Notes: generated by a model not told the origin, from the sequence alone. Numbered from the stretch's first letter, positions 1 through 5,547 are shown. The stretch: 9,426 bases of DNA from Candidatus Poseidoniaceae archaeon (GCA_028822955.1 JAPKCL010000062.1:1-9426); one strand, 5' to 3'. Translations and numbers: made by a program.

Positions 1-1
1 T

Positions 2-631
2 GACGATGTACTGCGGCCAACACTTGAGCTCATTGGTGCGGATGAAAATGCCCATTGCGTCGTCGGCTGTTACATGATGAATGTCAAAGGCCGAACCATT
101 TTCTTGGCAGATGCAACAGTGAATGTTTATCCTGATAGCCGAACACTCGCCGAGATTGCCGTTCAAACTGCTAAAGTTGCCCGACGTTTTGGTGTAGCCC
201 CGAGAGTTGCAATGTTGTCCTTTTCCAATTTTGGTTCAAGTCGAGCCCAACGCTCCGAACGAATTGAAGACGCCATCGAATTTGCCCGCGAACTCGACCC
301 TTCATTGGTCATTGATGGACCCATGCAAGCAGATACAGCACTCAACAGTGCAGTTCAGAGTGAATATCCATTTATGGATTTCAAAGGCCCTGCAAATGTT
401 CTGGTGTTGCCGAATCTCGCTGCTGCTAATATCGCATACAAATTACTCGAAGAACTTGGAGATGCAGAGATGACAGGCCCAATTTTAGAAGGAATGGATA
501 AACCTGTACAATTGGTTGCACGGCAGGATGGAGTTCGACACATCGTCAACATGGCAGCAATTTGTGCTGCAGATGCAATTCGTCAAGATTCGTATTGGGA
601 AACGCTAGTCACGCCTTCCAGCGACAACTGA
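2..631 (+). CDS. maeB: NADP-dependent malic enzyme MaeB, C-terminal part (partial at left edge)
   Basis: This is the last 209 residues of a multidomain malic enzyme, which oxidatively decarboxylates malate to pyruvate while reducing NAD(P) in the cytoplasm. The reading frame is open to the left edge, so the catalytic malic and NAD-binding domains lie outside the window. What is visible is the phosphotransacetylase-like C-terminal domain of the MaeB type. Recognisable blocks are FLADATVN, VARRFGVAPRVAMLSFSNFG, DGPMQADTAL and NVLVLPNLAAANIAYKLLEE, all close to the family consensus. In known MaeB enzymes this domain is regulatory, sensing acetyl-CoA-type effectors, and is not a working phosphotransacetylase. 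Its stop (TGA at 629-631) lies inside the 3' end of the opposite-strand gene, giving a 27-base tail-to-tail overlap. A stand-alone phosphate acetyltransferase is the alternative, but the SFSNFGSS block and the ending favour MaeB. Confidence 0.9.
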   Translation, partial: DDVLRPTLELIGADENAHCVVGCYMMNVKGRTIFLADATVNVYPDSRTLAEIAVQTAKVARRFGVAPRVAMLSFSNFGSSRAQRSERIEDAIEFARELDPSLVIDGPMQADTALNSAVQSEYPFMDFKGPANVLVLPNLAAANIAYKLLEELGDAEMTGPILEGMDKPVQLVARQDGVRHIVNMAAICAADAIRQDSYWETLVTPSSDN

Positions 632-1453
632 GTTCTTCACTTCATCGAAGGAAACGGTCGGTCTACGCGGTCGCCAAAAGGCACCCGTCACAAAACCTGC
701 ACACAAGCCGCCAAACAACAAGTTGGCCCAGCCACTGGTCGCATATCCCCCCATGCCTCTCGCGATTGGAATCGCAAAGGATGGAATTACTCCAAGTAGA
801 AATGTCCAGAATATTTCCCCGCGAACGTTAGCGGAAAAATCAGCGTTAAGCGGGACTCGAATTTCCTCACCTTCGCGCACTGGAGTAATGACGAGGCGTG
901 CGACCATCTCATTTAATTCACGGTCCATTGGAGCACTTGACAGCGCAGTAATGCCTTTTTGATTGGGATGAGTTTCGATTGCAGTTCGGTGATTCGCCAT
1001 TGGACCAATTCCCGTAAAAGGGCGAGGACGCCCATCCATCATTGCACCTCGGTAGTTATCAGAAACGCCATCGGCTAATATTTCGATCTTCTTCGCTTCC
1101 AACTCCAATTGAACTTGCTCATGTGCATGCCGCCATTCGCCTTCACTTGGACAACGTATCTCCCACGATTTCACAGAATCAAGCCCGAGCTCAACAGAAT
1201 CGAATCGCTCGGATAACTCCGTACAAATTTGTATCAGTCGTCCTCCACTCAATATGATTTCAGTTTCCTTAAGTTCGAGTAGTTCTTGTAATTGAGGCTG
1301 TGATAAAACCGATTTCATCACATAGAATTCAGGGCATTGAACTTCATGGCGAGGCCGTTGACTACCATACATCCATCCACCTTTTTCAGTTCCAAGAAAA
1401 ACGCTACCTGCCTGAACGGGAGTGAATTCAATACCTCGATATTGAATTGACAA
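605..1453 (-). CDS. Formylglycine-generating-enzyme-like (SUMF1/EgtB/PvdO fold) domain with two C-terminal membrane helices
   Basis: The 282-residue product has a reduced FGE-sulfatase-like domain at about residues 8-192. The evidence is the opening pattern FTPVQAGSVFLGT, then SQRPRHEVQCPEFYVMKS (compare the family's 'RP.H.V....F.i...EVT'), the block CPSEGEWRHA near residue 101 (compare 'LPTEAEWEYA'), and an ending ARLVITPV like the usual 'GFRLV'. Two hydrophobic helices follow at about 213-230 and 241-259, so the domain is probably tethered to the cytoplasmic membrane. The domain is about 60 residues shorter than normal, and the paired cysteines of true FGE near the end are absent. I infer a non-catalytic or divergent member. 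The start is TTG, chosen because a strong GAGGTGA site ends 4 bases upstream and no better start follows. It is the last gene of a three-gene operon, 9 bases after the GST-like gene. Confidence is moderate for the fold and low for any function. Confidence 0.7.
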   Translation of the reverse strand: MSIQYRGIEFTPVQAGSVFLGTEKGGWMYGSQRPRHEVQCPEFYVMKSVLSQPQLQELLELKETEIILSGGRLIQICTELSERFDSVELGLDSVKSWEIRCPSEGEWRHAHEQVQLELEAKKIEILADGVSDNYRGAMMDGRPRPFTGIGPMANHRTAIETHPNQKGITALSSAPMDRELNEMVARLVITPVREGEEIRVPLNADFSANVRGEIFWTFLLGVIPSFAIPIARGMGGYATSGWANLLFGGLCAGFVTGAFWRPRRPTVSFDEVKNSVVAGRRD

Positions 1454-1457
1454 CTTC

Positions 1458-1464
1458 TCACCTC
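1458..1464 (-). promoter_or_regulatory. Shine-Dalgarno site GAGGTGA overlapping the upstream stop codon
   Basis: Read on the minus strand, the sequence is TGAGGTGAGAAGTTG. The TGA stop of the GST-like gene (1465-1463) overlaps the GAGGTGA ribosome site, and the TTG start of the FGE-like gene follows after 4 bases. The site matches the complement of a 16S 3' end very well. It decides the TTG start and suggests that the downstream gene is translated by ribosomes finishing the upstream one. Confidence 0.75.
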
Positions 1465-2155
1465 ATTGTATGCTTGCTTCCATGCGACGATACCATGCCA
1501 TGCCATTGGTATGATCTTCAAGCAATGAGAATTGAGGGAATGGGGAAATGGAACGCATATAGCCAAATACTGAAAAATCTACGAGGTCTGGACTCTCTCC
1601 ACCAAAGTAAGGTTGTGTGTTGTGCGCTTCAGTGAATTCTGTCAAGAGGTCATGCCAAAGTTGCTTTGGTTTACGTCCATCATTCTTGACTCTTTTTCGG
1701 GCAATAATGCCCCACATAATTGGGAACCCAGCCCACGCGTACAATCGCTTTGAAAAGAAACCAAACTTCTCAACTTTAGAAATCTTTAGTGTTGTTTTTA
1801 GTGCCGAACCTAAGGTCCCATAGAGAATTGGAATCGTGGCTTTTGACATTTTGGTATCAGCCCAATCGAGCCATTCCAGTTGACGCTCAGCATCCCCTAT
1901 TGCAGCCAACTTCCCCTCGTTATAGGTGGAATCAATGTGTTTCAAAAGTGGAGTCGAGTCAACGTGGTATTCGCCATTTTCGTCGGTAAATACCGGTACT
2001 TTACCCCAATTATCAGTGAAACCCACTTCTTTCTTGATTTTCATCCCATTGACACTTACAAATTCGACGTCGAGTTTGAGATACTCAATCAATCCCCGTA
2101 CCTTCCAACAAAAAGGGCAGGTAAAGAGCATATGGAGGGTAGGCGTTTGACCCAT
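1463..2155 (-). CDS. GST-fold protein with CPFC redox motif, prostaglandin E synthase 2-like
   Basis: A cytoplasmic thioredoxin/glutathione-transferase-fold protein of 230 residues. The N-terminal glutaredoxin-like domain carries CPFC at residues 13-16, the cis-proline segment KVPVF at 52-56 and DST at 66-68. The C-terminal all-helical domain contains WLDWAD near 95-100, the ending PYFGGESPDLVDFSVFGYMR (182-201) and WYRRMEASI (221-229). This order and these motifs match membrane-associated prostaglandin E synthase 2 (PTGES2) better than ordinary glutathione transferases. The physiological substrate in a microbe is unknown; a thiol-disulfide or glutathione-analogue reaction is inferred. The ATG at 2155 is chosen because it places CPFC at the usual distance from the N-terminus. 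An in-frame TTG at 2185 overlaps the upstream stop as TTGA and would add ten residues. It is the middle gene of a three-gene operon. Confidence 0.82.
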   Translation of the reverse strand: MGQTPTLHMLFTCPFCWKVRGLIEYLKLDVEFVSVNGMKIKKEVGFTDNWGKVPVFTDENGEYHVDSTPLLKHIDSTYNEGKLAAIGDAERQLEWLDWADTKMSKATIPILYGTLGSALKTTLKISKVEKFGFFSKRLYAWAGFPIMWGIIARKRVKNDGRKPKQLWHDLLTEFTEAHNTQPYFGGESPDLVDFSVFGYMRSISPFPQFSLLEDHTNGMAWYRRMEASIQ

Positions 2156-2163
2156 GGGTTGAG

Positions 2164-2177
2164 GGGGTTGCCGCCCC
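2164..2177 (-). promoter_or_regulatory. Small GC hairpin between the two candidate starts of the GST-like gene
   Basis: On the minus strand GGGG-CGGCAA-CCCC can fold into a four-pair stem with a six-base loop. It sits between the possible TTG start (2185) and the ATG start (2155). If the ATG is used, this is a leader hairpin just ahead of it; if the TTG is used, it is simply coding. On the plus strand it is followed by a T run, but no plus-strand transcript is expected here, so I do not call it a terminator. Confidence 0.3.
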
Positions 2178-2181
2178 TTTT

Positions 2182-2517
2182 TCAATCCTCGTCATCCGAC
2201 TCAGGTTTCCAACCAGGCTTCCAAAATTCAAGATTGTCAAGCCAAATTACCCATTCCGTATCTTCGCAAGTAAGCAAACGGAAAGCACGAGCATCCAATC
2301 CACTTCGATTGATATCGCTCAATATTCCATCACGGGCTGCATCGCTCCATTCGACCTGCATTCTCCGAATCTCTCTTCGGGCTTCGGCAGGATTATCAAA
2401 ATTCAATTCGCATACATCTCTTAATTCAGAGATTAAAATGCGGTTATCCTTCAACAAAGGATCGTTGATTGGAGCGCGAGATGATTTCGCCTTTTTTCCA
2501 AACGGCCACCAACCCAT
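2182..2517 (-). CDS. Small hypothetical protein, first gene of the GST/FGE-like operon
   Basis: I do not recognise this 111-residue protein. It opens with a tryptophan-rich, basic stretch (MGWWPFGKKAK), then a charged helical region (residues 20-75) with ELRDVCELNFDNPAEARREI, then a tryptophan-containing segment ending in an acidic tail (ESDDED). There is no signal peptide or membrane helix, so it is probably a soluble cytoplasmic protein. Its stop overlaps the alternative TTG start of the GST-like gene by four bases (TTGA), so the two are probably co-transcribed and perhaps translationally coupled. The start is the ATG at 2517; only a weak GTGA lies nine bases upstream. Coding status is supported by operon position and by the uninterrupted length relative to its neighbours. 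It diverges from rlmH across 84 bases. Confidence 0.72.
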   Translation of the reverse strand: MGWWPFGKKAKSSRAPINDPLLKDNRILISELRDVCELNFDNPAEARREIRRMQVEWSDAARDGILSDINRSGLDARAFRLLTCEDTEWVIWLDNLEFWKPGWKPESDDED

Positions 2518-2554
2518 GGTATTGAATCACTGGCCCTTCCCTAAGACATTTTGG

Positions 2555-2564
2555 ACGCATGCGT
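2555..2564. promoter_or_regulatory. Perfect 10-bp palindrome at the centre of a divergent intergenic region
   Basis: ACGCATGCGT reads the same on both strands. The intergenic region between the divergent genes starting at 2517 (-) and 2602 (+) has its midpoint at 2559.5, which is exactly the centre of this palindrome. A dimeric regulator acting on both promoters would explain the placement. No second copy was noticed in the window, so this remains a candidate operator only. Confidence 0.3.
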
Positions 2565-2601
2565 ATGAGGGCTTCTTGAATAAGGGCGCTTTGGCAAAAC
2601 C

Positions 2602-3036
2602 ATGGCAAGAGTTACCGTTCATCTTCACGGCGTTCCAAAGGAGAAAGCAAACCGAGAACTCATTGAAATGTATTCAAAGCGGATTTCATCACGCGGGATT
2701 CGTATTGAATATCACTCTGATAAAATGGGTGTTGATGCCTATACCGATTATCTTGGAAAAAGAAAAGGCACGGTGATTTATTTGGATGAAGGTGGTGTAA
2801 TGCTCGACTCTCTCGAGTTTTCAAGCCGTGTTCAAGAGTGGAACATTGCAGGAGATGAAACTCATTTGGCAATCGGGCCGGCACAAGGCTGGTCTTCCGA
2901 CAACATGCCGGGCAACGCCCAACGCCTGTCTCTTTCGAAAATGACCTATCCGCACGAGCTTGCAAGCGTTCTTTTGGTCGAACAATTATATCGTGCCACA
3001 GAGATTCTACGCGGAAGCGCTTATCACAAGGCCTGA
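2602..3036 (+). CDS. rlmH: 23S rRNA pseudouridine-1915 N3-methyltransferase (RlmH family, SPOUT fold)
   Basis: A 144-residue SPOUT methyltransferase, close to the family's usual 150-160. RlmH in Escherichia coli methylates the N3 of pseudouridine 1915 in helix 69 of 23S rRNA on assembled ribosomes, using S-adenosylmethionine. Visible family blocks are VIYLDEGG (residues 58-65), HLAIGPAQGW (88-97, the glycine loop of the cofactor knot) and the C-terminal signature LSLSKMTYPHELASVLLVEQ followed by LYRATEI and YHK (from residue 109). The glycine loop reads IGPAQG instead of IGGxxG, and the family's arginine in 'HxLxRVLLxEQLYRA' is serine here. These are modest departures and activity is still likely. 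The ATG at 2602 has no Shine-Dalgarno site, and GAATAA about 23 bases upstream could be a TATA-like element for a leaderless message. It probably leads the plus-strand run. Confidence 0.93.
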   Translation: MARVTVHLHGVPKEKANRELIEMYSKRISSRGIRIEYHSDKMGVDAYTDYLGKRKGTVIYLDEGGVMLDSLEFSSRVQEWNIAGDETHLAIGPAQGWSSDNMPGNAQRLSLSKMTYPHELASVLLVEQLYRATEILRGSAYHKA

Positions 3037-3084
3037 GCAAAGGGTCAAAAAGTGCCGTTTTGTCGAATGATATAGAGGGCCATT

Positions 3085-3855
3085 ATGTTAGCATTTGAAA
3101 CAGATACTTTGCAGTGGATTTTGATTGGTTTTGAAGCAATCATAGGCCTTCTGTTGTGCATTGGTTCGAAAAGCCAACCCTTCCCGCGCCCCTCTCGAAG
3201 GTTTGGCCAGTTGATCTTGGTTCTTACTTCGCTGATCGCTGTGGGCCAAATGGCTCCAGCCCCCGTCACAGTGACGGGACATCTTGTCATACTCACTGGA
3301 ATCGGTTCGTTTGGCCTTCTTGCTGGAATTCACCATTTAGTTCGAACTCGTAGAGAAGTACTCATTGCCCCATTCTCCGGATTTTTCTTCTGCGTGGGTG
3401 TCGGTGGATTGATGATTCAAACTTGGAATAGTTTGAATCAATTTGAACAGTGGGCCGGATTTTTCTCTCTCGTCATGCTTGGTGGAGGGCAGACATGGTT
3501 GGTATTTCGTGGCCTCTTAATTGGCCGTTTACCTCTCGCTTGGAGCCAAGCTGGAATGGTTGCTCTACAACGTGGGCACATCAGCGGTGAGAAAGGAGCG
3601 ATAGCCTGTTTTGAAAAGGGCTGGGATGCAGAGGAAGAGCACTTGAATCCAATGGCATATCTCGCTCTTCACAGGATTCATCTCTTTATTGAAGACCAAG
3701 ATACGGCGGAAGAATGGTTTGAATCACTTCTGTCAGCAGGTGGTGAAGAGGCTGTTGCTGTTGAATGGATTCAAGCGATTCATGAGGCACTCAAAAAGAT
3801 CGATTCTTCGCGGGCACTCTGCCTTCCTACTCTCGACCTCTCTGAACAGGAATAG
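3085..3855 (+). CDS. Five-helix integral membrane protein with helical, TPR-like C-terminal domain
   Basis: I do not recognise the family of this 256-residue protein. Hydrophobic segments at about residues 9-27, 41-57, 64-86, 94-112 and 124-147 predict five membrane helices with short loops. A soluble C-terminal region (about 151-245) follows. It alternates small and aromatic residues (ALQRG..., ACFEKGWDAEE, AYLALHRIHLFIEDQDTAEEWFESLL) in a way that resembles two or three tetratricopeptide-like helical hairpins, so it may bind another protein at the membrane face. The ATG at 3085 is preceded by GAGGG (3075-3079) at five bases. It lies 48 bases after rlmH in the same direction and is probably co-transcribed. 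A 17-base dyad lies inside the coding region at 3262-3278. The topology is inferred by eye; function is unknown. Confidence 0.75.
   Translation: MLAFETDTLQWILIGFEAIIGLLLCIGSKSQPFPRPSRRFGQLILVLTSLIAVGQMAPAPVTVTGHLVILTGIGSFGLLAGIHHLVRTRREVLIAPFSGFFFCVGVGGLMIQTWNSLNQFEQWAGFFSLVMLGGGQTWLVFRGLLIGRLPLAWSQAGMVALQRGHISGEKGAIACFEKGWDAEEEHLNPMAYLALHRIHLFIEDQDTAEEWFESLLSAGGEEAVAVEWIQAIHEALKKIDSSRALCLPTLDLSEQE
3262..3278. repeat. 17-bp inverted repeat inside the membrane-protein gene
   Basis: CCCGTCAC-A-GTGACGGG has perfect 8-bp arms around one base. It falls in the codons for PVTVTG near residue 60-65 of the membrane protein. With a one-base centre it is more plausible as a protein-binding dyad or a coincidence of the codons than as an RNA hairpin. 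Confidence 0.4.
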
Positions 3856-3859
3856 CATT

Positions 3860-3906
3860 TTTCCGGAAACAATACTGCTATATCCGGAATATTTCGGATG
3901 GATATA
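3860..3906. promoter_or_regulatory. Cluster of CCGGAA-type palindromes, candidate operator/promoter region
   Basis: The 109-base gap between the genes ending at 3855 and starting at 3965 contains two symmetric sites. TTTCCGGAAA (3860-3869) is a perfect palindrome. ATCCGGAATATTTCGGAT (3882-3899) is symmetric except for one G/T pair. TATATCC (3879-3885) and GGATATA (3900-3906) form another inverted pair spanning the second site. The repeated TCCGGAA half-site suggests a dimeric DNA-binding regulator rather than a terminator, because no T run follows. The rest of the gap (3907-3964) is A/T-rich with no clear promoter. Confidence 0.45.
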
Positions 3907-3964
3907 GGCACATTATGATGCATTAAGGCAAAGGGCTTAAGTGGCATAAAAACAATATAATACC

Positions 3965-4246
3965 ATGGGAAAAACATTTGAGCCACAAGTAAAATGGACA
4001 CGGGGCAACTTTTTTTGGTTGGCTGTTGTGATTTGGTTCTCTTCGAGTCTTCTTTCCCAAGCAGCCTATGTGGCGTTTTACGGTGTGCCGTACGATGCAA
4101 TCTCTCTTCTCAAAGAATTTGGGCCACTGTATTATGCAGTGTTGGTTGTTGAATTACTGATGTGGACAGGTATCGGTTCTGTTGTTTTTCTTCGTTTTGC
4201 AAAAAAGATTGTTCCGAAGTTTCAATCCCCGCTGCCTTCCGTATGA
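3965..4246 (+). CDS. Small two-helix membrane protein, hypothetical
   Basis: A 93-residue protein with two strongly hydrophobic segments at about residues 16-38 and 55-77. A basic N-terminus (MGKTFEPQVKWTRG) and a basic tail (RFAKKIVPKF) suggest both ends are cytoplasmic. No family is recognised. The start is the ATG at 3965, with no Shine-Dalgarno site; the sequence upstream is A/T-rich. Its TGA stop at 4244-4246 overlaps the ATG of a small downstream frame (ATGA at 4243-4246), typical of coupled translation. The position just downstream of the symmetric site cluster suggests that it begins a separately regulated unit that includes the following microprotein and the DUF2203 gene. Confidence 0.65.
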   Translation: MGKTFEPQVKWTRGNFFWLAVVIWFSSSLLSQAAYVAFYGVPYDAISLLKEFGPLYYAVLVVELLMWTGIGSVVFLRFAKKIVPKFQSPLPSV

Positions 4247-4344
4247 CTGCTGGCACCGATTTTCCCCATACCCCTCAAAAACGGCGAAATTCATCGTTCT
4301 TGGCCGATGACTTGATGGCCCTTCAAGTTAAGGAACGCATGTGA
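4243..4344 (+). CDS. Putative 33-residue microprotein, overlapping both neighbours
   Basis: A 33-codon frame begins at the ATG at 4243 and reads MTAGTDFPHTPQKRRNSSFL, then a short amphipathic helix-like end (ADDLMALQVKERM). It overlaps the stop of the preceding gene as ATGA (4243-4246), and its own stop overlaps the GTG of the DUF2203 gene as GTGA (4341-4344). It fills exactly the 94 bases otherwise left between the two genes, and such double four-base overlaps are typical of genuine coupled cistrons. There is no Shine-Dalgarno site, so translation would depend on coupling. No family is recognised. A chance open frame of this length is possible, so coding status is tentative. Confidence 0.45.
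   Translation: MTAGTDFPHTPQKRRNSSFLADDLMALQVKERM
4330..4334 (+). promoter_or_regulatory. Shine-Dalgarno site for the GTG start of the DUF2203 gene
   Basis: AAGGA lies six bases ahead of the GTG at 4341. An in-frame TAA at 4329-4331 rules out a longer protein. The only other nearby start is an ATG at 4383, which would remove 14 residues and has no such site. This supports the GTG. Confidence 0.5.
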
Positions 4345-4826
4345 AAGAGCACTCAGAACTCCCCTTCTTTTCAGGACGTCCAATGGATGTCTGTTCTTTA
4401 GCGGATGAGGATGTTGCATTACGTACTCTACCGAGAGGAGCAAGAATAGTATCTCTTGAAGATGCCCGAGAGAACTTAACGAAAGCAACTCGATGGTTAG
4501 CAGAACTCCAAGCAATGAGTGATGAGGCCCATGACCTTACAGAAGAACTGGAAGTCTTACTTGAATCGCTCGAAGCGGAAAGTGAACATGTTGTGGAAGT
4601 TGCTGAACAATTAGCGCAACTCGTTACTCATTGGCAAAGCGTAACGTCAAAAATTGAAGCGACTGGGACGCGTATCGCTTGCTTAGAACCGGGCAGATTA
4701 GAATGGTATGGAGTGGTCGATCAACACCTGGCATTGTATTCATGGCGCTTTGGTGAAGAAGATATTGAATGGTATCATCCAATCGATGCAAGCTTCCTTG
4801 CCCGAAAACCACTCATAGAAGCATGA
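4341..4826 (+). CDS. DUF2203 family protein
   Basis: The 161-residue product matches the DUF2203 pattern. An N-terminal segment RIVSLEDARENLTKATRWLA (about residues 35-54) precedes a long heptad-like coiled coil (about 55-105, rich in E, L and A). The C-terminal signature block follows: EPGRLEW, LALYSWRFGEEDIEWYHPID and FLARKPL (about 115-157), corresponding to the family's 'D.e.GlvDFp...g..vyLCWr.GE..i.fWHe.d.Gf.gR.pi'. The family has no established biochemical function. The protein lacks membrane helices and is probably cytoplasmic. Compared with the consensus, the cysteine of 'LCWR' is replaced by serine. It is coupled to the preceding small frame by a GTGA overlap and lies 24 bases before the cobalamin adenosyltransferase gene, so all are probably on one transcript. 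Confidence 0.8.
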   Translation: MKEHSELPFFSGRPMDVCSLADEDVALRTLPRGARIVSLEDARENLTKATRWLAELQAMSDEAHDLTEELEVLLESLEAESEHVVEVAEQLAQLVTHWQSVTSKIEATGTRIACLEPGRLEWYGVVDQHLALYSWRFGEEDIEWYHPIDASFLARKPLIEA

Positions 4827-4833
4827 CTTGGGA

Positions 4834-4846
4834 CTGCCTGAGGCAG
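4834..4846 (+). promoter_or_regulatory. Hairpin enclosing the ribosome site of the cobalamin adenosyltransferase gene
   Basis: CTGCC-TGA-GGCAG has perfect five-base arms and a three-base loop. The GAGG ribosome site (4840-4843) is divided between the loop and the 3' arm, and the ATG follows at 4851. Folding would hide the ribosome site, while ribosomes finishing the DUF2203 gene (stop at 4824-4826) could open it. It does not resemble a cobalamin riboswitch, which is far larger. Confidence 0.4.
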
Positions 4847-4850
4847 AGTC

Positions 4851-5546
4851 ATGGTACGCATCACACGAGTCTATACAGGAACAGGAGACGAAGGAGAAAC
4901 TTCACTTGTCGATGGGTCCCGACGTTCAAAAGCAGACCCGCGTCTTGAAGCAGTGGGTACATGCGATGAACTCAATGCACTTCTTGGAATGTGCCTTATG
5001 GAAATTGCACGCCGCCCAAAGCATGAGGACGGGGGTAATCGTTCTACCATCCAACGGGTTCAATTGATTGCGAATCAAGCCCTTCCCCGAATACAAAACG
5101 AACTTTTTGACCTTGGGGCCGAATTAGCATGTCCTCCATCGAAATTGCCCGAAGGAATGGTTGTGTTGAATGACAACCAAGCATCGGTCTTGATTGATGA
5201 AATGGATGCATGGCTCGAGCAACTTGAACCACTGACCAGTTTTATTCTCCCCTCAGGCGATGGGCCTGAAGCTGTGATTCATCTTACCCGTACCGTTACT
5301 CGACGTCTCGAGCGTACGGTTCTTCGTCTCGCTGAATCGGAAGGAAATGATGCCGTTCGACCGCTTGTTCTGGTATATCTCAATCGCCTTTCCGATTGGT
5401 TCTTTGTTTTCGGACGCTGGGTTTGTTTGGGTCTTGGAAATGATGAATCGCTTTGGATGCCTCTTGGACGCAGAGGCCCAGAAAGTGGCGTTGGTGCTTT
5501 GATTCGAAAATTAAATCAAAACGATGAGGAAGTCAATCAACTTTGA
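4851..5546 (+). CDS. Cob(I)yrinic acid a,c-diamide / cob(I)alamin adenosyltransferase, PduO type
   Basis: A 231-residue PduO/MMAB-type adenosyltransferase. It transfers the 5'-deoxyadenosyl group of ATP to cob(I)alamin, making the coenzyme B12 used by methylmalonyl-CoA mutase or class II ribonucleotide reductase. Residues 9-19 (TGTGDEGETSL) form the N-terminal ATP-binding loop. RIQNELFDLGAEL (80-92), FILPSGDGPEAVIHLTRTVT with the arginine run RRLERT (131-156) and LNRLSDWFFVFGRW (177-190) complete the family's active site and trimer signature. A segment at about 52-79, between the first helix and RIQNELFDLGAEL, is some 20 residues longer than usual. The ATG at 4851 is preceded by GAGG at seven bases. 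It probably ends the plus-strand run, and its stop is one base from the stop of the convergent Nudix gene. No other B12 gene is present, consistent with but not proving salvage. Confidence 0.92.
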   Translation: MVRITRVYTGTGDEGETSLVDGSRRSKADPRLEAVGTCDELNALLGMCLMEIARRPKHEDGGNRSTIQRVQLIANQALPRIQNELFDLGAELACPPSKLPEGMVVLNDNQASVLIDEMDAWLEQLEPLTSFILPSGDGPEAVIHLTRTVTRRLERTVLRLAESEGNDAVRPLVLVYLNRLSDWFFVFGRWVCLGLGNDESLWMPLGRRGPESGVGALIRKLNQNDEEVNQL

Positions 5547-5547
5547 A

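Noticed and set aside
2164..2182. GC stem followed by a T run on the plus strand, resembling an intrinsic terminator
   Set aside because: It lies inside a minus-strand operon at the start of a gene, and no plus-strand transcript ends here. The stem has only four pairs.
1880..2776. 298-codon open frame on the plus strand
   Set aside because: It lies antisense to the GST-like and hypothetical genes and runs into rlmH in another frame. Its composition is rich in S, H and I with no recognisable motif, and the opposite strand has clear family matches.
2660..3040. 126-codon open frame antisense to rlmH
   Set aside because: rlmH on the plus strand has unmistakable SPOUT motifs; the antisense product shows none.
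4834..4850. Cobalamin riboswitch before the adenosyltransferase gene
   Set aside because: Only 24 bases separate it from the upstream gene, far too few for a riboswitch of that class, and no B12-box is visible.
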